A stretch of DNA of 64,000 nt, taken from Mergibacter septicus. GTDB taxonomy: Bacteria; Pseudomonadota; Gammaproteobacteria; Enterobacterales; Pasteurellaceae. The notes under the pieces are model-generated. The model was not told the origin of the DNA. It saw only the letters and a list, made by a program, of their open reading frames with translations, and did no database searches. Shown here piece after piece: positions 44,351 through 57,134 of this stretch. Location of the stretch: contig NZ_CP022013.1 in the NCBI RefSeq assembly GCF_003265225.1, forward strand, positions 839,001 through 903,000, written 5' to 3'. Within the stretch, counting starts at the first letter, position 1, and every line of letters begins with the position of its first letter. The translations under genes were made by a program, and so were the position numbers.

Positions 44351-44480
44351 TGGTTCTCTCTGTTAATTAAATTTAATTATTATACTAATTTTATAGCGTA
44401 AATTCCTCGTTTTTCTCGATAAAATAAAATGGTATGATAATATTTAAGAAAATAAGTCAAATAATAAATAACTACCATTT

Positions 44481-44888
44481 ATGCGAAAAGCGTTATTACT
44501 ACAAGAAATGGGAATTACTCGCTGGCAATTACGTCGTCCCGAGATATTCAAAGGCTATGCTACTATGTATGTCCCTAGCCACGTTCGCCTTTTAATGATA
44601 ACTACACAAAAAATTGATCCTTCATCGATTCCACTCTTTCAAGATATTTTACGTGCCTGTCAATTAACTTCGGAACAAGTAATGTGGCTTGAAAAAAGCC
44701 AACTTAATCGCCTAAAAACTCACGCTAAATTAATCTACTGTTGTTGGGGAGAAATGCCCGAATTAAAAACACTTTCAAGCGAAAATTCATGGCAATTACC
44801 TGAAATCAGCCAATTTTGCCAATCTCCTACGGCTAAACGAGATTTATGGAAAAAAATCCAACAGTTTTTAAATGCTACCCTTGAATAA
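44481..44888 (+). CDS. holD: DNA polymerase III psi subunit
   Basis: Psi links the clamp loader to chi and to SSB. The 135-residue protein begins MRKALLLQEMGITRWQLRRP, typical of HolD, and is encoded just upstream of rimI, the conserved neighbourhood (rsmC-holD-rimI). Confidence 0.93.
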   Translation: MRKALLLQEMGITRWQLRRPEIFKGYATMYVPSHVRLLMITTQKIDPSSIPLFQDILRACQLTSEQVMWLEKSQLNRLKTHAKLIYCCWGEMPELKTLSSENSWQLPEISQFCQSPTAKRDLWKKIQQFLNATLE

Positions 44889-44893
44889 ATATT

Positions 44894-45343
44894 ATGTCAG
44901 ATCTCAATATCACACCACTTACACTGAATGATTTACCAATTATTTTACAGATTGAACAAAGTAGCCAAGTGATACCTTGGCGCTTACAAAGTTTCCAAGA
45001 ATGCTGTACTGAGCAATATATAAATTTAAAACTGACAAAAAATCAGGAAATTATTGGTTATTGTATCTGCCACCACCTCTTAGATGAAGCAACACTCTTT
45101 AATATTGCAATCTCACCTAATTTTCAAGCAAAAGGCTACGGAAGATTATTATTACAATATTTAAATCAACAATTACAGGCTAAAGGCTGTTCGACACTCT
45201 GGTTAGAAGTAAGAGAATCCAATCTAGCCGCCCAGCATTTATATCAAACTATTGGCTTTCAAACGCTTACCGTGCGTAAAGAATATTACCGCACACCAGA
45301 TAATGGTCGGGAAAATGCGGTAATAATGGCATACTATTTTTAA
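44894..45343 (+). CDS. rimI: Ribosomal protein S18-alanine N-acetyltransferase RimI
   Basis: GNAT acetyltransferase (149 residues) that acetylates the N-terminal Ala of ribosomal protein S18. The acetyl-CoA loop reads QAKGYGRLLLQYL, and LEVRESNLAAQHLYQTIGF is the conserved RimI block ending in the catalytic Tyr region. It begins 5 nt after holD. Confidence 0.95.
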   Translation: MSDLNITPLTLNDLPIILQIEQSSQVIPWRLQSFQECCTEQYINLKLTKNQEIIGYCICHHLLDEATLFNIAISPNFQAKGYGRLLLQYLNQQLQAKGCSTLWLEVRESNLAAQHLYQTIGFQTLTVRKEYYRTPDNGRENAVIMAYYF

Positions 45344-45357
45344 TATTGGTTATGCAA

Positions 45358-46280
<923 letters not shown>

Positions 46281-46287
46281 AATTTTT

Positions 46288-46316
46288 AAATTAAAAAGAA
46301 TTGGCTTTAAAGTCAA
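46288..46316 (-). promoter_or_regulatory. metF promoter
   Basis: On the minus strand TTGACT (46316-46311), 17-nt spacer, TAATTT (46293-46288), followed at once by the MetJ boxes. Confidence 0.65.
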
Positions 46317-46403
46317 TTTAATATTTTTTCTATTCAAAATGAATATTATTCATACTAATGAGTTAATGTAATGAAATAATCGATATAAGAAACAACAATC
46401 AAG

Positions 46404-46432
46404 ATAAAAAAACAGCACCCTAAGGTGCTGTT
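46404..46432 (-). terminator. Terminator after gyrA
   Basis: Stem AACAGCACC / GGTGCTGTT with a CTAA loop, followed on the minus strand by TTTTTTTA. Confidence 0.88.
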
Positions 46433-46448
46433 AAATTAGAAATAGTAA

Positions 46449-49088
46449 TTATTCTACACTCAATTCTTCTTCGCAATCCTCATCAACATCACAAACTCGT
46501 TCAAGACTAACAAGTTGTTCTGTATCACTGGTACGTATTAAACGTACCCCTTGAGTATTTCGTCCCACTATACCAATTTCAGCGACTCTTGTTCTCACTA
46601 GAGTACCAGCATCTGTAATTAGCATAATTTGATCTCTTTCTTCAACCTGAGTTGCTGCAACGACTTTACCATTACGTTCACTCACCTTGATTGAGATCAC
46701 CCCTTTCGTATTCCGTGACTTAGTTGGATATTCATCTAGCTTAGTGCGTTTACCATAACCATTTTGAGTTGCAGTTAGAATTTCTCCTGTTGTTTTTGGA
46801 ATAACAAGTGAAACAACTTTATCAATGCTTAAATCTAAGGTTTGTTCGTTATCATCTGTACTCTCTTCAACATCATTCTGATTTTCTTCCTCAGTAAAAT
46901 CATTTGTTAAAGCAAGTTTAATCCCTCTTACTCCTGCCGCTGTTCGTCCCATCGCTCGAACTGCTGTTTCATTGAAGCGGACAACTCTACCTTGAGCCGA
47001 GAATAACATAATTTCGTTATCCCCATTGGTAATATCTACGCCAATTAATTCATCTTCATCACGTAAATTAACAGCAATAATACCACTGGATCTTGGACGA
47101 CTAAATTCAGTCAGAGCCGTTTTCTTGACGATACCACCTGCCGTTGCCATCACGATATACTTATCATCAGCATAATCATTGACTGGTAAAATAGCAGTGA
47201 TACGTTCGTTTTCCTCTAATGGTAAAAGATTAACGATTGGACGTCCTCTTGAACCTCGGCTAGCCTGTGGTAATTGATATACTTTCAGCCAATATAAACG
47301 CCCACGGCTTGAAAAACATAAAATGGTGTCATGCGTATTGGCAACTAATAATTTTTCAATAAAATCTTCTTCTTTCATTTTAGTTGCCGACTTCCCTTTA
47401 CCACCTCGACGTTGGGCTTCATAATCATTAAGTGGTTGATATTTAACATATCCTTCGTGAGATAAAGTAACAACGACATCTTCTGGGGTAATTAAATCTT
47501 CAAGATTAATATCACCACTTGCGGTCGTAATTTCTGTACGGCGAGGATCATTAAATTGCGTTTTAATTTGTTCCAATTCCTCACGAATAATCGACATTAA
47601 TCGTGCAGCATTTTGTAAAATATCTAAGAGATCAACAATAATATCTAGCAGAGACTTATATTCATCAAGGATTTTATCGTGTTCTAATCCCGTTAATTTT
47701 TGTAAACGTAAATCTAAAATTGCTTGGGCTTGAACTTCCGTTAGATAGTAATAACCATCACGAATACCATATTCTGAGGATAATTCTTCAGGTCGTGCAG
47801 TATCAACACCACTTGCCGCTAACATACCGCTTACCTGCCCTAATTGCCACGCTTGCGATAATAGCCCTTCTTTAGCAATAGCTGGTGTCGAGGCTTGACG
47901 GATAAGTTCAATTACTGGATCGATATTAGCTAAAGCGATTGCTAAACCTTCTAAAATATGTGCCCGTTCTCTTGCTTTGCGTAACTCATAAACAGTACGG
48001 CGAGTGACAACTTCACGGCGATGTAATACAAAAGCTTCTATCAGTTGTTTTAAATTGAATAGCTTTGGTTGTCCGTGATCTAATGCAACAATATTAATCC
48101 CAAAAGTAACTTGTAACTGGGTTAAAGCATAAAGGTTATTAAGCACAACTTCACCGACTGCATCACGTTTTACTTCAATAACAATTCGCATTCCGTCTTT
48201 GTCGGATTCATCACGTAAGGCACTGATACCTTCAACTTTTTTATCCCGAACCAATTCAGCAATTTTTTCAACTAAACGAGCTTTATTCACTTGATATGGA
48301 ATTTCGTGAACTATGATGCTTTCACGGCCCTTTTCATCTGTTTCAATTTCAGCTCTAGCACGAATATAGACTTTGCCTCGTCCTGTTTTATAAGCTTCTT
48401 CAATCCCTTTACGTCCATTAATTAATGCTGCAGTTGGAAAATCAGGACCGGGAATATAAGTCATTAATTCATCAATGGTAATATCTTCGTTATCAATATA
48501 AGCTAAGCAACCATCAACAACTTCCCCTAAATTATGAGGTGGGATATTCGTTGCCATTCCAACCGCAATACCACTTGAACCATTGACTAATAAAGCAGGT
48601 ACTTTAGTCGGTAAGACATCTGGAATCATTTCTGATCCATCATAATTTGGGACGTAATCGACAGTTTCTTTATCTAGATCAGCAAGCAGTTCATGGGCTA
48701 TTTTGGTCATTCGAGCTTCGGTATAACGCATTGCTGCAGGTGAATCCCCATCAATAGAACCAAAATTACCTTGCCCATCAACCAATGGATAACGCAATGA
48801 AAAAGGCTGTGCCATCCGCACTAAGGTATCATAAACAGCGGAATCACCATGTGGGTGGTATTTACCAATCACGTCCCCCACTATACGAGCAGATTTACGA
48901 TAAGGTTTGTTGTAATCATTACCACCGACACTCATTGCAAATAATACTCGGCGATGAACAGGTTTTAATCCATCTCGAACATCTGGTAATGCTCTTCCAA
49001 CAATGACCGACATTGCATAGTCTAAATATGAAGACTTCATTTCTTCTTCAATATTAACTGGAATAATATCTTTCGCTAAATTGCTCAT
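46449..49088 (-). CDS. gyrA: DNA gyrase subunit A
   Basis: Breakage-reunion subunit of gyrase (879 residues). The catalytic Tyr122 lies in [10 protein letters not shown]. The quinolone-determining segment [13 protein letters not shown] keeps Ser83 and Asp87, the wild-type susceptible residues in E. coli numbering. The C-terminal domain contains the GyrA-box QRRGGKGKS and beta-pinwheel repeats. An acidic stretch ([18 protein letters not shown] region) interrupts the pinwheel and the tail is acidic, features seen in several gammaproteobacterial GyrA. Confidence 0.98.
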   Translation of the reverse strand: MSNLAKDIIPVNIEEEMKSSYLDYAMSVIVGRALPDVRDGLKPVHRRVLFAMSVGGNDYNKPYRKSARIVGDVIGKYHPHGDSAVYDTLVRMAQPFSLRYPLVDGQGNFGSIDGDSPAAMRYTEARMTKIAHELLADLDKETVDYVPNYDGSEMIPDVLPTKVPALLVNGSSGIAVGMATNIPPHNLGEVVDGCLAYIDNEDITIDELMTYIPGPDFPTAALINGRKGIEEAYKTGRGKVYIRARAEIETDEKGRESIIVHEIPYQVNKARLVEKIAELVRDKKVEGISALRDESDKDGMRIVIEVKRDAVGEVVLNNLYALTQLQVTFGINIVALDHGQPKLFNLKQLIEAFVLHRREVVTRRTVYELRKARERAHILEGLAIALANIDPVIELIRQASTPAIAKEGLLSQAWQLGQVSGMLAASGVDTARPEELSSEYGIRDGYYYLTEVQAQAILDLRLQKLTGLEHDKILDEYKSLLDIIVDLLDILQNAARLMSIIREELEQIKTQFNDPRRTEITTASGDINLEDLITPEDVVVTLSHEGYVKYQPLNDYEAQRRGGKGKSATKMKEEDFIEKLLVANTHDTILCFSSRGRLYWLKVYQLPQASRGSRGRPIVNLLPLEENERITAILPVNDYADDKYIVMATAGGIVKKTALTEFSRPRSSGIIAVNLRDEDELIGVDITNGDNEIMLFSAQGRVVRFNETAVRAMGRTAAGVRGIKLALTNDFTEEENQNDVEESTDDNEQTLDLSIDKVVSLVIPKTTGEILTATQNGYGKRTKLDEYPTKSRNTKGVISIKVSERNGKVVAATQVEERDQIMLITDAGTLVRTRVAEIGIVGRNTQGVRLIRTSDTEQLVSLERVCDVDEDCEEELSVE

Positions 49089-49229
49089 TTAGGCTTATCC
49101 TATTTCTTGATTTTTGGTAGAAAAATTGTGTCGATTATAGCAAAATTTTGCTGATAAGTCAGGTATAAAAGGCTTGGGTGTTAATATTTATACTATTTAG
49201 TGATATTGATCCCAAAGCCTACATTTTAA

Positions 49230-51260
49230 TTACTCAGCCACTAAGAAGGTTTCTCTTAATTGTTGCAACTGATCTCGAATAGCTGCCGCTTTTTCAAACT
49301 CTAAATTCTGAGCATATTTATACATCTGTTGTTCTAAGTGTTTCATCTGTTTTTGTTGTTCTTTTGCTGTTTTTGGCAAATTATACTCAGCCATAGATTC
49401 GGCAACTTTCGGCGTTTTTGCTTTTGTTTTACCTTTATAATTTGTTGGTTGCCCAATATCCAATAACTCTCCCACTTTTTTATTCAACGCTTGTGGTACT
49501 ATGCCATGTTTTTGGTTATAAGCTTGCTGTTTTGCTCGCCGCCGTTCCGTTTCATCTATCGCCCTTTGCATTGAATTAGTAATACGATCCGCATACAAAA
49601 TCGCCTTACCATATAAATTCCGTGCAGCTCGCCCAATTGTTTGGATTAAAGAACGTTCTGAACGTAAGAATCCTTCTTTATCTGCATCAAGAATAGCGAC
49701 TAATGATACCTCTGGCATATCTAGCCCTTCTCGCAATAAGTTAATCCCCACTAAAACATCAAATTCACCAGCTCGTAGATCGTGAATAATTTCAACACGT
49801 TCAACGGTATCAATATCAGAATGTAAATAACGCACCAATACACCATGTTCAGCTAGATAATCTGTTAGATCTTCAGCCATTTTTTTAGTTAATGTTGTAA
49901 CCAAAACTCTCTGATTAAGTTCAACTCTTTTACGAATTTCTGAAAGTAAATCATCTACTTGAGTGGCTACTGGGCGAACTTCAATTTCAGGATCAAGTAA
50001 ACCTGTTGGACGAACAACCTGATCGATGATCTCTCCGCCTGATTTTTCTAACTCATAAGCTCCGGGGGTAGCTGAAACATAAATTGTTTGAGGAGCAAGA
50101 CATTCAAATTCTTCAAAACGTAGTGGACGGTTATCTAATGCGGAAGGTAAACGGAAACCATATTCGACTAAAGTCTCTTTTCGAGAACGATCACCACGAT
50201 ACATACCTCCAATTTGAGGTACGGTAACATGTGATTCATCAATAATTAGCAAAGCATCACTGGGAATATAATCAAATAATGTGGGTGGTGGTTCTCCCTC
50301 TTTCCGTCCTGATAAATAACGGGAGTAATTTTCAATCCCTGAACAATAGCCTAATTCATTCATCATTTCGATATCAAACTGCGTTCGTTGTGTGATCCGT
50401 TGCTCTTCAACTAATTTATTATTTTTGAGTAGATATTCACGTCTTTCGGCTAATTCCTGTTTGATTTTATCAATCGCATCTAAAATCCGTTCTCTTGGCG
50501 TTACATAATGTGTTTTCGGATAAACAGTATAACGTGGCACAACGCCTAAATGACGCTGTGTTAAAGGATCAAAAAGACTAAGGCGTTCAATTTCATCATC
50601 AAATAATTCAACTCTCAAGGCAACATCATCAGATTCCGCAGGAAATATATCAATTACCTCACCTCTCACTCTGAAAGTACCACGTTGAAAAGCTTGATCA
50701 TTACGAGTGTATTGTAATTCTGCCAACCGAGATAAAATCTTACGTTGGTCAATAATTTCCCCCGTTTGTAAGTGTAACATCATCTTCAAATAAGATTCAG
50801 GATCACCTAAACCATAGATTGCTGATACTGATGTTACGACTATCGTATCTCGCCGTTCTAAAAAAGATACCGTGGCAGATAAACGCATTTGTTCAATTTG
50901 ATCATTTACTGAAGCATCTTTTTCAATAAAGGTATCACTAGAAGGAACATAAGCTTCTGGCTGGTAATAATCATAATAAGAAACAAAATACTCAACCGCA
51001 TTTTCAGGGAAAAAGGCTTTCATTTCAGCATAAAGTTGTGCAGCTAACGTCTTATTCGGAGCAAAGATCATTGCTGGACGATTTAACCGAGCAATCACGT
51101 TTGCAATGGTAAAAGTTTTCCCTGAACCAGTTACTCCAAGCAAGGTTTGATGGGCTAATCCATCATTAAGATTTTCAATGATTTTTTCAATTGCGGTAGG
51201 TTGATCACCTGAGGGTTTAAACTCTGAATGTAAAATAAAAGGCTTACTTGTTTTATTCAT
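49230..51260 (-). CDS. uvrB: UvrABC excinuclease subunit B
   Basis: Damage-verifying helicase-like subunit of nucleotide excision repair, 676 residues. Walker [11 protein letters not shown] (about 43-52), the beta-hairpin [17 protein letters not shown] (motif II), QTIGRAARN (motif VI) and the C-terminal UVR motif that binds UvrC ([20 protein letters not shown] region) are all present. I did not see a convincing LexA box in its upstream region. Confidence 0.98.
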   Translation of the reverse strand: MNKTSKPFILHSEFKPSGDQPTAIEKIIENLNDGLAHQTLLGVTGSGKTFTIANVIARLNRPAMIFAPNKTLAAQLYAEMKAFFPENAVEYFVSYYDYYQPEAYVPSSDTFIEKDASVNDQIEQMRLSATVSFLERRDTIVVTSVSAIYGLGDPESYLKMMLHLQTGEIIDQRKILSRLAELQYTRNDQAFQRGTFRVRGEVIDIFPAESDDVALRVELFDDEIERLSLFDPLTQRHLGVVPRYTVYPKTHYVTPRERILDAIDKIKQELAERREYLLKNNKLVEEQRITQRTQFDIEMMNELGYCSGIENYSRYLSGRKEGEPPPTLFDYIPSDALLIIDESHVTVPQIGGMYRGDRSRKETLVEYGFRLPSALDNRPLRFEEFECLAPQTIYVSATPGAYELEKSGGEIIDQVVRPTGLLDPEIEVRPVATQVDDLLSEIRKRVELNQRVLVTTLTKKMAEDLTDYLAEHGVLVRYLHSDIDTVERVEIIHDLRAGEFDVLVGINLLREGLDMPEVSLVAILDADKEGFLRSERSLIQTIGRAARNLYGKAILYADRITNSMQRAIDETERRRAKQQAYNQKHGIVPQALNKKVGELLDIGQPTNYKGKTKAKTPKVAESMAEYNLPKTAKEQQKQMKHLEQQMYKYAQNLEFEKAAAIRDQLQQLRETFLVAE

Positions 51261-51428
51261 TTTTTAGGCTCTTGAAACTGTTTTTCAAGATATTCAATCA
51301 AATCATTTTTTGTGAAGATAAGTAGTGTATCACTATCAAAGCTTACTTTAAAAGTATATCTAACCTAATTTGTACGAGATGTGTTAGAATAGTATCACTA
51401 TTTACTATTCATAAGGTGATAAAAACAT

Positions 51429-52451
51429 ATGTTATTGAATAAAATTACTAAATTTATACCTGGACTGCTGTTGTCTGGTGGTATAACCATTATTGCCAAT
51501 CAACTATATGCAATGCATATCGGCAGTAGTATTGGCTTAAGTTCTCTCACTTTTGCTATTTTGCTAGGAATGCTAATTGGCAATACTTTCTATGCTAAGA
51601 TTGCAACTTATTCGCATACTGGTATTACCTTTGCAAAAAGTTTTCTGCTGCGAGCAGGTATTGTTCTTTACGGTTTTCGGATTACTTTTCAACAAATTAA
51701 TGCTGTTGGACTTAATGCGGTAATCACTGATGCGATTATGCTGATTTCTACTTTTTTTATTACACTTTGGTTAGGCTATTACTGGTTAAAAATTGACAAA
51801 CAAACAGTCTATTTAAGTGCTGCAGGTTGTAGTATCTGTGGTGCAGCCGCCGTTATGGCAAGCGAGCCTGTCGTAAAAGCTGAATCTCATAAAGTGGCAG
51901 TTGCTGTCGCAATTGTGGTTATTTTTGGTACGGCGGCAATGTTTCTATACCCTGCATTATATACTTGGCTACTTCCTTATTTAGATGATCATCAATTCGG
52001 AATTTATATCGGTTCAACTGTCCATGAAGTTGCACAGGTTTATGCAGCTGGGGATAATATCAACCCAAGTGTTGCCGATAATGCTGTCATTACTAAAATG
52101 ATTCGAGTGATGATGTTAGCCCCATTCTTACTTGCTTTATCCTATTTTCTTACTCCTAAAAATACTCCCCAAGCAAAGAATAAAATTAATATTCCATGGT
52201 TTGCAGTTTTCTTTATTTTAGTGGCTATTCTTAACTCATTTCCAATTGTACCTGCCCCAATTGTACAAATTTTAGTTGAAATTGACGGTATTTTATTAAT
52301 GATGGCAATGGCGGCTTTAGGAGTTACCACTCATATCGGTGCAATTAAACAAGCTGGGATTAAACCTTTAATCTTAGGATTAATAGTATTTGTATGGTTA
52401 GTAATAGGTGGTTTTTTAGTGAATCAAACTATGGGACAGCTGTTTAGCTAA
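51429..52451 (+). CDS. YeiH/UPF0324 family membrane protein
   Basis: Putative permease of 340 residues with about ten hydrophobic segments. The signatures [12 protein letters not shown]-like (here [14 protein letters not shown]), [14 protein letters not shown] and [14 protein letters not shown] belong to the YeiH/UPF0324 family, sometimes annotated as putative sulfate exporters. The substrate is not proven. It is divergent from uvrB and convergent with pntB. Confidence 0.85.
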   Translation: MLLNKITKFIPGLLLSGGITIIANQLYAMHIGSSIGLSSLTFAILLGMLIGNTFYAKIATYSHTGITFAKSFLLRAGIVLYGFRITFQQINAVGLNAVITDAIMLISTFFITLWLGYYWLKIDKQTVYLSAAGCSICGAAAVMASEPVVKAESHKVAVAVAIVVIFGTAAMFLYPALYTWLLPYLDDHQFGIYIGSTVHEVAQVYAAGDNINPSVADNAVITKMIRVMMLAPFLLALSYFLTPKNTPQAKNKINIPWFAVFFILVAILNSFPIVPAPIVQILVEIDGILLMMAMAALGVTTHIGAIKQAGIKPLILGLIVFVWLVIGGFLVNQTMGQLFS

Positions 52452-52482
52452 CATTTCAAACAAATCTATACCTAAATAAGCT

Positions 52483-52518
52483 AAAAAGGATTGTTCTTAT
52501 CCAGAACAATCCTTTTTT
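52483..52518. terminator. Bidirectional terminator between the YeiH-type gene and pntB
   Basis: Perfect stem AAAAAGGATTGTTCT / AGAACAATCCTTTTT with a 5-nt loop. Both strands end in a U-run. Confidence 0.88.
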
Positions 52519-52537
52519 ATAGCAAATAAAGCTGATC

Positions 52538-53911
52538 TTAATTTAACGCTTTTAAAATCTCATCAACACTTTCTTTCGCATCACCAAATAACATTTGGGT
52601 ATTTTCCTTAAAGAAAAGTGGGTTTTGAACGCCTGCATAACCTGTATTCATAGAACGTTTGAAGACAACTACATTTGCTGCTTTCCAAACTTCTAATACG
52701 GGCATACCCGCTATTGGACTATTTGGATCATCTTGAGCGGCTGGATTGACTGTATCATTTGCCCCAATCACTAAAACAACATCAGTATCAGCAAAATCAT
52801 CATTAATTTCATCCATTTCTAAAACAATATCATAAGGCACTTTTGCTTCTGCAAGTAAAACATTCATATGCCCCGGTAAACGCCCTGCTACTGGGTGAAT
52901 ACCAAAACGAACATTAATGCCTTTATCACGAAGTTTTTGGGTAATTTCAGCAACTGGATATTGAGCTTGTGCAACTGCCATACCATAACCGGGAGTAATA
53001 ATCACAGAACTAGCATTGCGTAACATTTCGGCAACTTCTTCTGCTTTAACTTCACGATGCTCACCTTGCTCTTCATCACCAGAAACGACAACTTCTGTTC
53101 CAAAACCACCAGCAATAACACTGATAAAGGAACGATTCATCGCTTTACACATAATATAGGAAAGAATTGCACCCGATGATCCGACTAATGCCCCAGTAAC
53201 AATTAATAAATCGTTGCTTAGCATAAAGCCTGCTGCTGCGGCTGCCCAACCCGAATAAGAGTTCAGCATTGAAACAACAACTGGCATATCTGCACCACCA
53301 ATTGATGCAACTAAATGCCAGCCAAAGGCTAATGCAATCAATAACATAAGGATCAAGTAAAATAATCCCGGCGATGAAAGAAAGCCTAACATAAGTACAA
53401 ATGAAACCACTAAAGCCGCTAAATTCATTTTATGACGGTGGGGTAACATTAGCGCTTTTGAATTGATAAATCCTCTTAATTTACCAAAGGCAACAATTGA
53501 CCCTGTTAAAGTAACCGCACCAATGAAAATACCTAGAAAGACTTCTATGTTATGAATATTTTGCAAACTTTGATCAAGTGGCTGATGTGCTAAATAGCTG
53601 TTAAAACCAACCAATACTGCGGCTAATCCCACAAAACTATGTAATAACGCTACCAATTCAGGCATTTCAGTCATTTCCACTTGAATTGCTTTGCGTATTC
53701 CAATAATTCCTCCAATAATCATAGCGAGAATGATCCAAAATTGCCCTTCAGTTTGTGGCCCATAAACAGTGGTAAATAGGGCTATCCCCATTCCAACAAT
53801 ACCATACCAACAACCAGCTTTAGCTGTTTCGTGTTTAGACAAGCCAGCTAAACTCATAATGAATAATACCGCAGCGATAATATAGGCGGAATGAACAAAA
53901 CTCTCTGACAT
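52538..53911 (-). CDS. pntB: NAD(P) transhydrogenase subunit beta
   Basis: Inner-membrane subunit (457 residues) of the proton-translocating transhydrogenase. The N-terminal half is membrane-embedded (domain II). The C-terminal domain III binds NADP(H) with [10 protein letters not shown] and [11 protein letters not shown] motifs. It follows pntA after 11 nt. Confidence 0.97.
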   Translation of the reverse strand: MSESFVHSAYIIAAVLFIMSLAGLSKHETAKAGCWYGIVGMGIALFTTVYGPQTEGQFWIILAMIIGGIIGIRKAIQVEMTEMPELVALLHSFVGLAAVLVGFNSYLAHQPLDQSLQNIHNIEVFLGIFIGAVTLTGSIVAFGKLRGFINSKALMLPHRHKMNLAALVVSFVLMLGFLSSPGLFYLILMLLIALAFGWHLVASIGGADMPVVVSMLNSYSGWAAAAAGFMLSNDLLIVTGALVGSSGAILSYIMCKAMNRSFISVIAGGFGTEVVVSGDEEQGEHREVKAEEVAEMLRNASSVIITPGYGMAVAQAQYPVAEITQKLRDKGINVRFGIHPVAGRLPGHMNVLLAEAKVPYDIVLEMDEINDDFADTDVVLVIGANDTVNPAAQDDPNSPIAGMPVLEVWKAANVVVFKRSMNTGYAGVQNPLFFKENTQMLFGDAKESVDEILKALN

Positions 53912-53922
53912 GACTTCTCTCC

Positions 53923-55455
53923 TTATCCTTTTCTGAACATTGCCAGCATACGCTGAGTAACTTTAAAACCGCCAAAAATATTGATACTAGCAACTAAAAT
54001 GGCGATAAATGCGAGAAAAGATACCACTAGGTTGCCTTGTCCAATCTGTAATAAAGCACCGACCACAATGATGCCAGAAATCGCATTCGTAACCGCCATT
54101 AAAGGGGTATGTAAGGCATGGCTGACATTCCAAACCACGTAATACCCAACAACACAAGATAATACAAATACGGTGAAATGTGATAAAAAGGCTGGTGGTG
54201 CAACAGCTAAGACACAAAAATAAAGAGCTATCGCAGTGGCGATGATTCCCCATTTCTTCACAGGATTTTTGACTACTTCTTGTTTTTCAACAAGTTTAGC
54301 TGTCGGGGTACTCTGTTTTGGCTGTGCTGAAACTTGAATTGGTGGTGCTGGCCAAGTAATTTCCCCCTCTCTAATCACAGTAACCCCACGTTGTACGACA
54401 TCATTAAAATCAATATTAATCTTACCATCTTTCTCTTTACACAATAATTTCAATAGGTTAACCAGATTGGTGGCATAAAGTTGAGAGGATTGAGTTGGTA
54501 AACGACTTGGTAAATCTGTATATCCGATAATTTTTACTTGATTTTCTGTTATCGTAATTTGATCGGCTTGTGTTAATTCACAATTCCCCCCAGTAGCTGC
54601 GGCGAGATCGACAATAACACTACCCGGCTTCATAGTGGCAACCATTTCTTTAGTAATCAAGCGTGGTGCAGGTTTCCCCGGAATTAATGCCGTAGTGATA
54701 ATAATATCCACCTCTTTAGCTTGTTCAGCATATAAAGCCAAAGCTCGGCGATTAAACTCTTCAGACATTACCTTGGCATAACCATCGCCACTTCCCCCTT
54801 CTTCTTGAAAATCAAGTTCGAGGAATGATGCTCCCATACTTTCGACTTGCTCTTTCACTTCGGGACGAGAATCAAAAGCTCGCACTATCGCACCTAAACT
54901 ATTCGCCGCACCAATAGCCGCTAGTCCCGCAACACCTGCACCAATCACTAACACTTTTGCAGGTGGCACTTTACCAGCAGCAGTAATTTGACCAGTGAAG
55001 AAACTACCAAATTCATGTGCTGCCTCAACCACTGCACGATACCCTGCAATATTTGCCATTGAACTTAGTGCATCTAGAGATTGAGCCCGAGAAATCCGTG
55101 GGACGGCATCCATCGCTAACACATTAATTTTTTTCGCCGCTAACTTTTCCATTAATTCAGGTTGTTGAGCTGGCCAAATAAAACTAATTAAAGTAGCACC
55201 TTCCTTAATTTGAGTAATTTCCTCTTCTTGCGGTGGATTTACTTTCAAAATAATATCCGCCTGCCACACATCATTGACACTACCTATCGTTGCACCAGCA
55301 GCCTCAAAAGCACTATCTTCAAAACTTGCTTTAAAACCTGCGTTATGTTCTATCAGCACATCAAAACCAAGTTTTTTTAACTGCTGTACAGTCTTTGGCG
55401 TTGCCGCTACCCGACTTTCTTTTTCCAGTAATTCTTTAGGTATAGCAATCAGCAT
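53923..55455 (-). CDS. pntA: NAD(P) transhydrogenase subunit alpha
   Basis: Transfers hydride from NADH to NADP+ driven by the proton gradient. It has an N-terminal NAD(H)-binding domain I (about 1-380, with [17 protein letters not shown]) and a C-terminal membrane part. The frame opens at ATG 55461, but AAGGA then abuts the codon. ATG 55455 gives a 6-nt spacing, 510 residues and the family start MLIAIPKE, so I use 55455. Confidence 0.96.
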   Translation of the reverse strand: MLIAIPKELLEKESRVAATPKTVQQLKKLGFDVLIEHNAGFKASFEDSAFEAAGATIGSVNDVWQADIILKVNPPQEEEITQIKEGATLISFIWPAQQPELMEKLAAKKINVLAMDAVPRISRAQSLDALSSMANIAGYRAVVEAAHEFGSFFTGQITAAGKVPPAKVLVIGAGVAGLAAIGAANSLGAIVRAFDSRPEVKEQVESMGASFLELDFQEEGGSGDGYAKVMSEEFNRRALALYAEQAKEVDIIITTALIPGKPAPRLITKEMVATMKPGSVIVDLAAATGGNCELTQADQITITENQVKIIGYTDLPSRLPTQSSQLYATNLVNLLKLLCKEKDGKINIDFNDVVQRGVTVIREGEITWPAPPIQVSAQPKQSTPTAKLVEKQEVVKNPVKKWGIIATAIALYFCVLAVAPPAFLSHFTVFVLSCVVGYYVVWNVSHALHTPLMAVTNAISGIIVVGALLQIGQGNLVVSFLAFIAILVASINIFGGFKVTQRMLAMFRKG

Positions 55456-55689
55456 AAACATTCCTTTCTTGATTTATAGATATTAGGATACCCAGATCCT
55501 CCCCAAACGATGACTTTGACGTCAAACACAGTCAATTTAACACTAAACCTTCAAAAAAGAATAATCTTTTTTGATTCAAAATAGCTATTGCTCTAAAAAC
55601 TTTCTGCTCTATAAAAAAGGTTGAACATCAAGCTCTTTCTAACAGCTATACCACAAACACTTTGTAAAAAAATGTAAATAAAATATTAT

Positions 55690-55704
55690 TGAGAACTATT
55701 ATCA
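55690..55704 (+). promoter_or_regulatory. Fur-like box upstream of a candidate small RNA
   Basis: TGAGAAC-T-ATTATCA matches the 7-1-7 Fur consensus (TGATAAT-N-ATTATCA) at 12 of 14 half-site positions. It sits in the spacer just upstream of a weak -10 (TATATT, 55707-55712). Confidence 0.6.
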
Positions 55705-55718
55705 TTTATATTTATTTC

Positions 55719-55800
55719 CGTCTCAAAACCGAGATTACTATAAAAGTAGTTAATACTCCAACATCTTGCACCTCTCCCCCACACTGAGGTGCTTTTTTTT
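55719..55800 (+). ncRNA. Candidate Fur-regulated small RNA
   Basis: About 82 nt from a predicted start near 55719 to the end of a strong intrinsic terminator. It contains a small TCTC / GAGA hairpin (55721-55734), a short AU-rich middle, then the terminator stem with an unusually C-rich loop (TCCCCCACACT) that could pair with G-rich ribosome binding sites. No open frame ends at this terminator, and the next gene (tyrS) has its own -10. Together with the Fur-like box this fits an iron-responsive sRNA. Haemophilus influenzae has one named HrrF; I cannot tell whether this is its homologue. An attenuator in a long tyrS leader is the alternative. Confidence 0.5.
55768..55800 (+). terminator. Terminator in the pntA-tyrS gap
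   Basis: Stem GCACCTC / GAGGTGC (55768-55774 and 55786-55792), 11-nt C-rich loop, followed by eight T. Confidence 0.85.
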
Positions 55801-55853
55801 ATCTAATCCCTCCACCTACTTTGAATAAGCCTTTTCATTTAACAAATAAGTCT

Positions 55854-55859
55854 TATAAT
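55854..55859 (+). promoter_or_regulatory. -10 element of tyrS
   Basis: Perfect TATAAT, 44 nt before the tyrS ATG. The -35 region is weak. Confidence 0.45.
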
Positions 55860-55903
55860 GATAAAACTTTCGTCTTTATCTAACTTAGATTCGAGAAATA
55901 AAA

Positions 55904-57091
55904 ATGAATGACTTAAATACTATATTAGCTGAATTAAAACGTGGAGTAGATGAAATTCTCTCTGAAAATGATCTCATTGAAAAATTAAAAGAAAATCGCC
56001 CTTTAAAAATCAAATTAGGGGCAGATCCTACTGCACCAGATATTCATTTAGGGCATACAGTTGTACTAAATAAATTACGTCAATTCCAACAGCTTGGGCA
56101 TGAAGTTTACTTCTTAATTGGAGATTTTACAGGAATGGTTGGTGACCCTACCGGTAAAAGCACCACCCGACCACCACTCACACGAGAAGATGTTCTACGC
56201 AACGCTGAAACTTATAAAGAACAAATTTTTAAAATCCTTGATCCAGAAAAAACCAAAGTGGTCTTCAACTCTACTTGGTTAAGTGAATTAGGGACTGAAG
56301 GAATGATTCGTTTAAGTTCTCAATATACCGTAGCTCGTATGTTAGAACGTGATGATTTTAAAAAACGCTTCACTAACCAACAACCTATTGCAATCCACGA
56401 ATTTATCTATCCACTGCTACAAGGTCACGATTCAGTTGCATTAGAAGCCGATGTTGAATTAGGTGGTACAGACCAAAAATTCAATTTATTAGTTGGGCGT
56501 GAATTGCAAAAATCAGCAGGACAAAAACCACAAGTTGCGATTACTCTGCCTCTGCTTGAAGGTTTAGATGGTGAGAAAAAAATGTCTAAATCATTAGGTA
56601 ACTACATTGGTGTTGCTGAATCACCAACTGAGATGTTTGGTAAGGTAATGTCGATTTCAGATGATTTAATGTGGCGCTGGTATGATCTACTTTCATTCCG
56701 CCCATTAGCTGAAATTGCCCAGTTAAAACAAGAAGTAGCTGATGGTCGCAATCCTCGTGATGTTAAAGTATTATTAGCAAAAGAAATTATTACACGTTTC
56801 CACGATCAAGCTGCTGCGGATCAGGCTGAACAAGAATTTATTAATCGCTTCCAAAAAGGTGCAATGCCCGATGAGATGCCTGAATTTAACTTTGAGGGTG
56901 AAATGCCACTCGCAAATCTATTAAAAGAAGCAGGCTTAGTGAGTTCTACCTCTGAAGCTCTACGAATGATTAAACAAGGTGGTGTAAAAATAGATGGTGA
57001 AAAAGTAGAAGATAGCAAACTACTTATTACTGCATCAACAGCGATCTACCAAGTTGGAAAACGTAAATTTGCTCGAGTAACAATAAAATAA
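55904..57091 (+). CDS. tyrS: Tyrosyl-tRNA synthetase
   Basis: Class I synthetase of 395 residues, the shorter TyrRZ-like type found in Haemophilus rather than the 424-residue E. coli TyrS. The HIGH-type motif is HLGH (within [11 protein letters not shown]) and the KMSKS motif is intact ([10 protein letters not shown]). The C-terminal S4-like RNA-binding domain (about 330-395) is present. It is followed by a terminator and convergent with rsmJ. Confidence 0.96.
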   Translation: MNDLNTILAELKRGVDEILSENDLIEKLKENRPLKIKLGADPTAPDIHLGHTVVLNKLRQFQQLGHEVYFLIGDFTGMVGDPTGKSTTRPPLTREDVLRNAETYKEQIFKILDPEKTKVVFNSTWLSELGTEGMIRLSSQYTVARMLERDDFKKRFTNQQPIAIHEFIYPLLQGHDSVALEADVELGGTDQKFNLLVGRELQKSAGQKPQVAITLPLLEGLDGEKKMSKSLGNYIGVAESPTEMFGKVMSISDDLMWRWYDLLSFRPLAEIAQLKQEVADGRNPRDVKVLLAKEIITRFHDQAAADQAEQEFINRFQKGAMPDEMPEFNFEGEMPLANLLKEAGLVSSTSEALRMIKQGGVKIDGEKVEDSKLLITASTAIYQVGKRKFARVTIK

Positions 57092-57102
57092 TTCAAATGA
57101 CC

Positions 57103-57129
57103 TCCCCCGTAATAACGGGGGATTTTTTT
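57103..57129 (+). terminator. Terminator after tyrS
   Basis: Perfect 8-bp stem TCCCCCGT / ACGGGGGA with a 4-nt loop and T7. Confidence 0.88.
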
Positions 57130-57134
57130 ATTGC

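Noticed and set aside
46860-46930. gyrA acidic stretch as an inserted mobile element or damage
   Set aside because: It is in frame and acidic inserts are usual in gammaproteobacterial GyrA C-terminal domains.
51261-51428. LexA (SOS) box upstream of uvrB
   Set aside because: No CTG-N10-CAG match was found on inspection.
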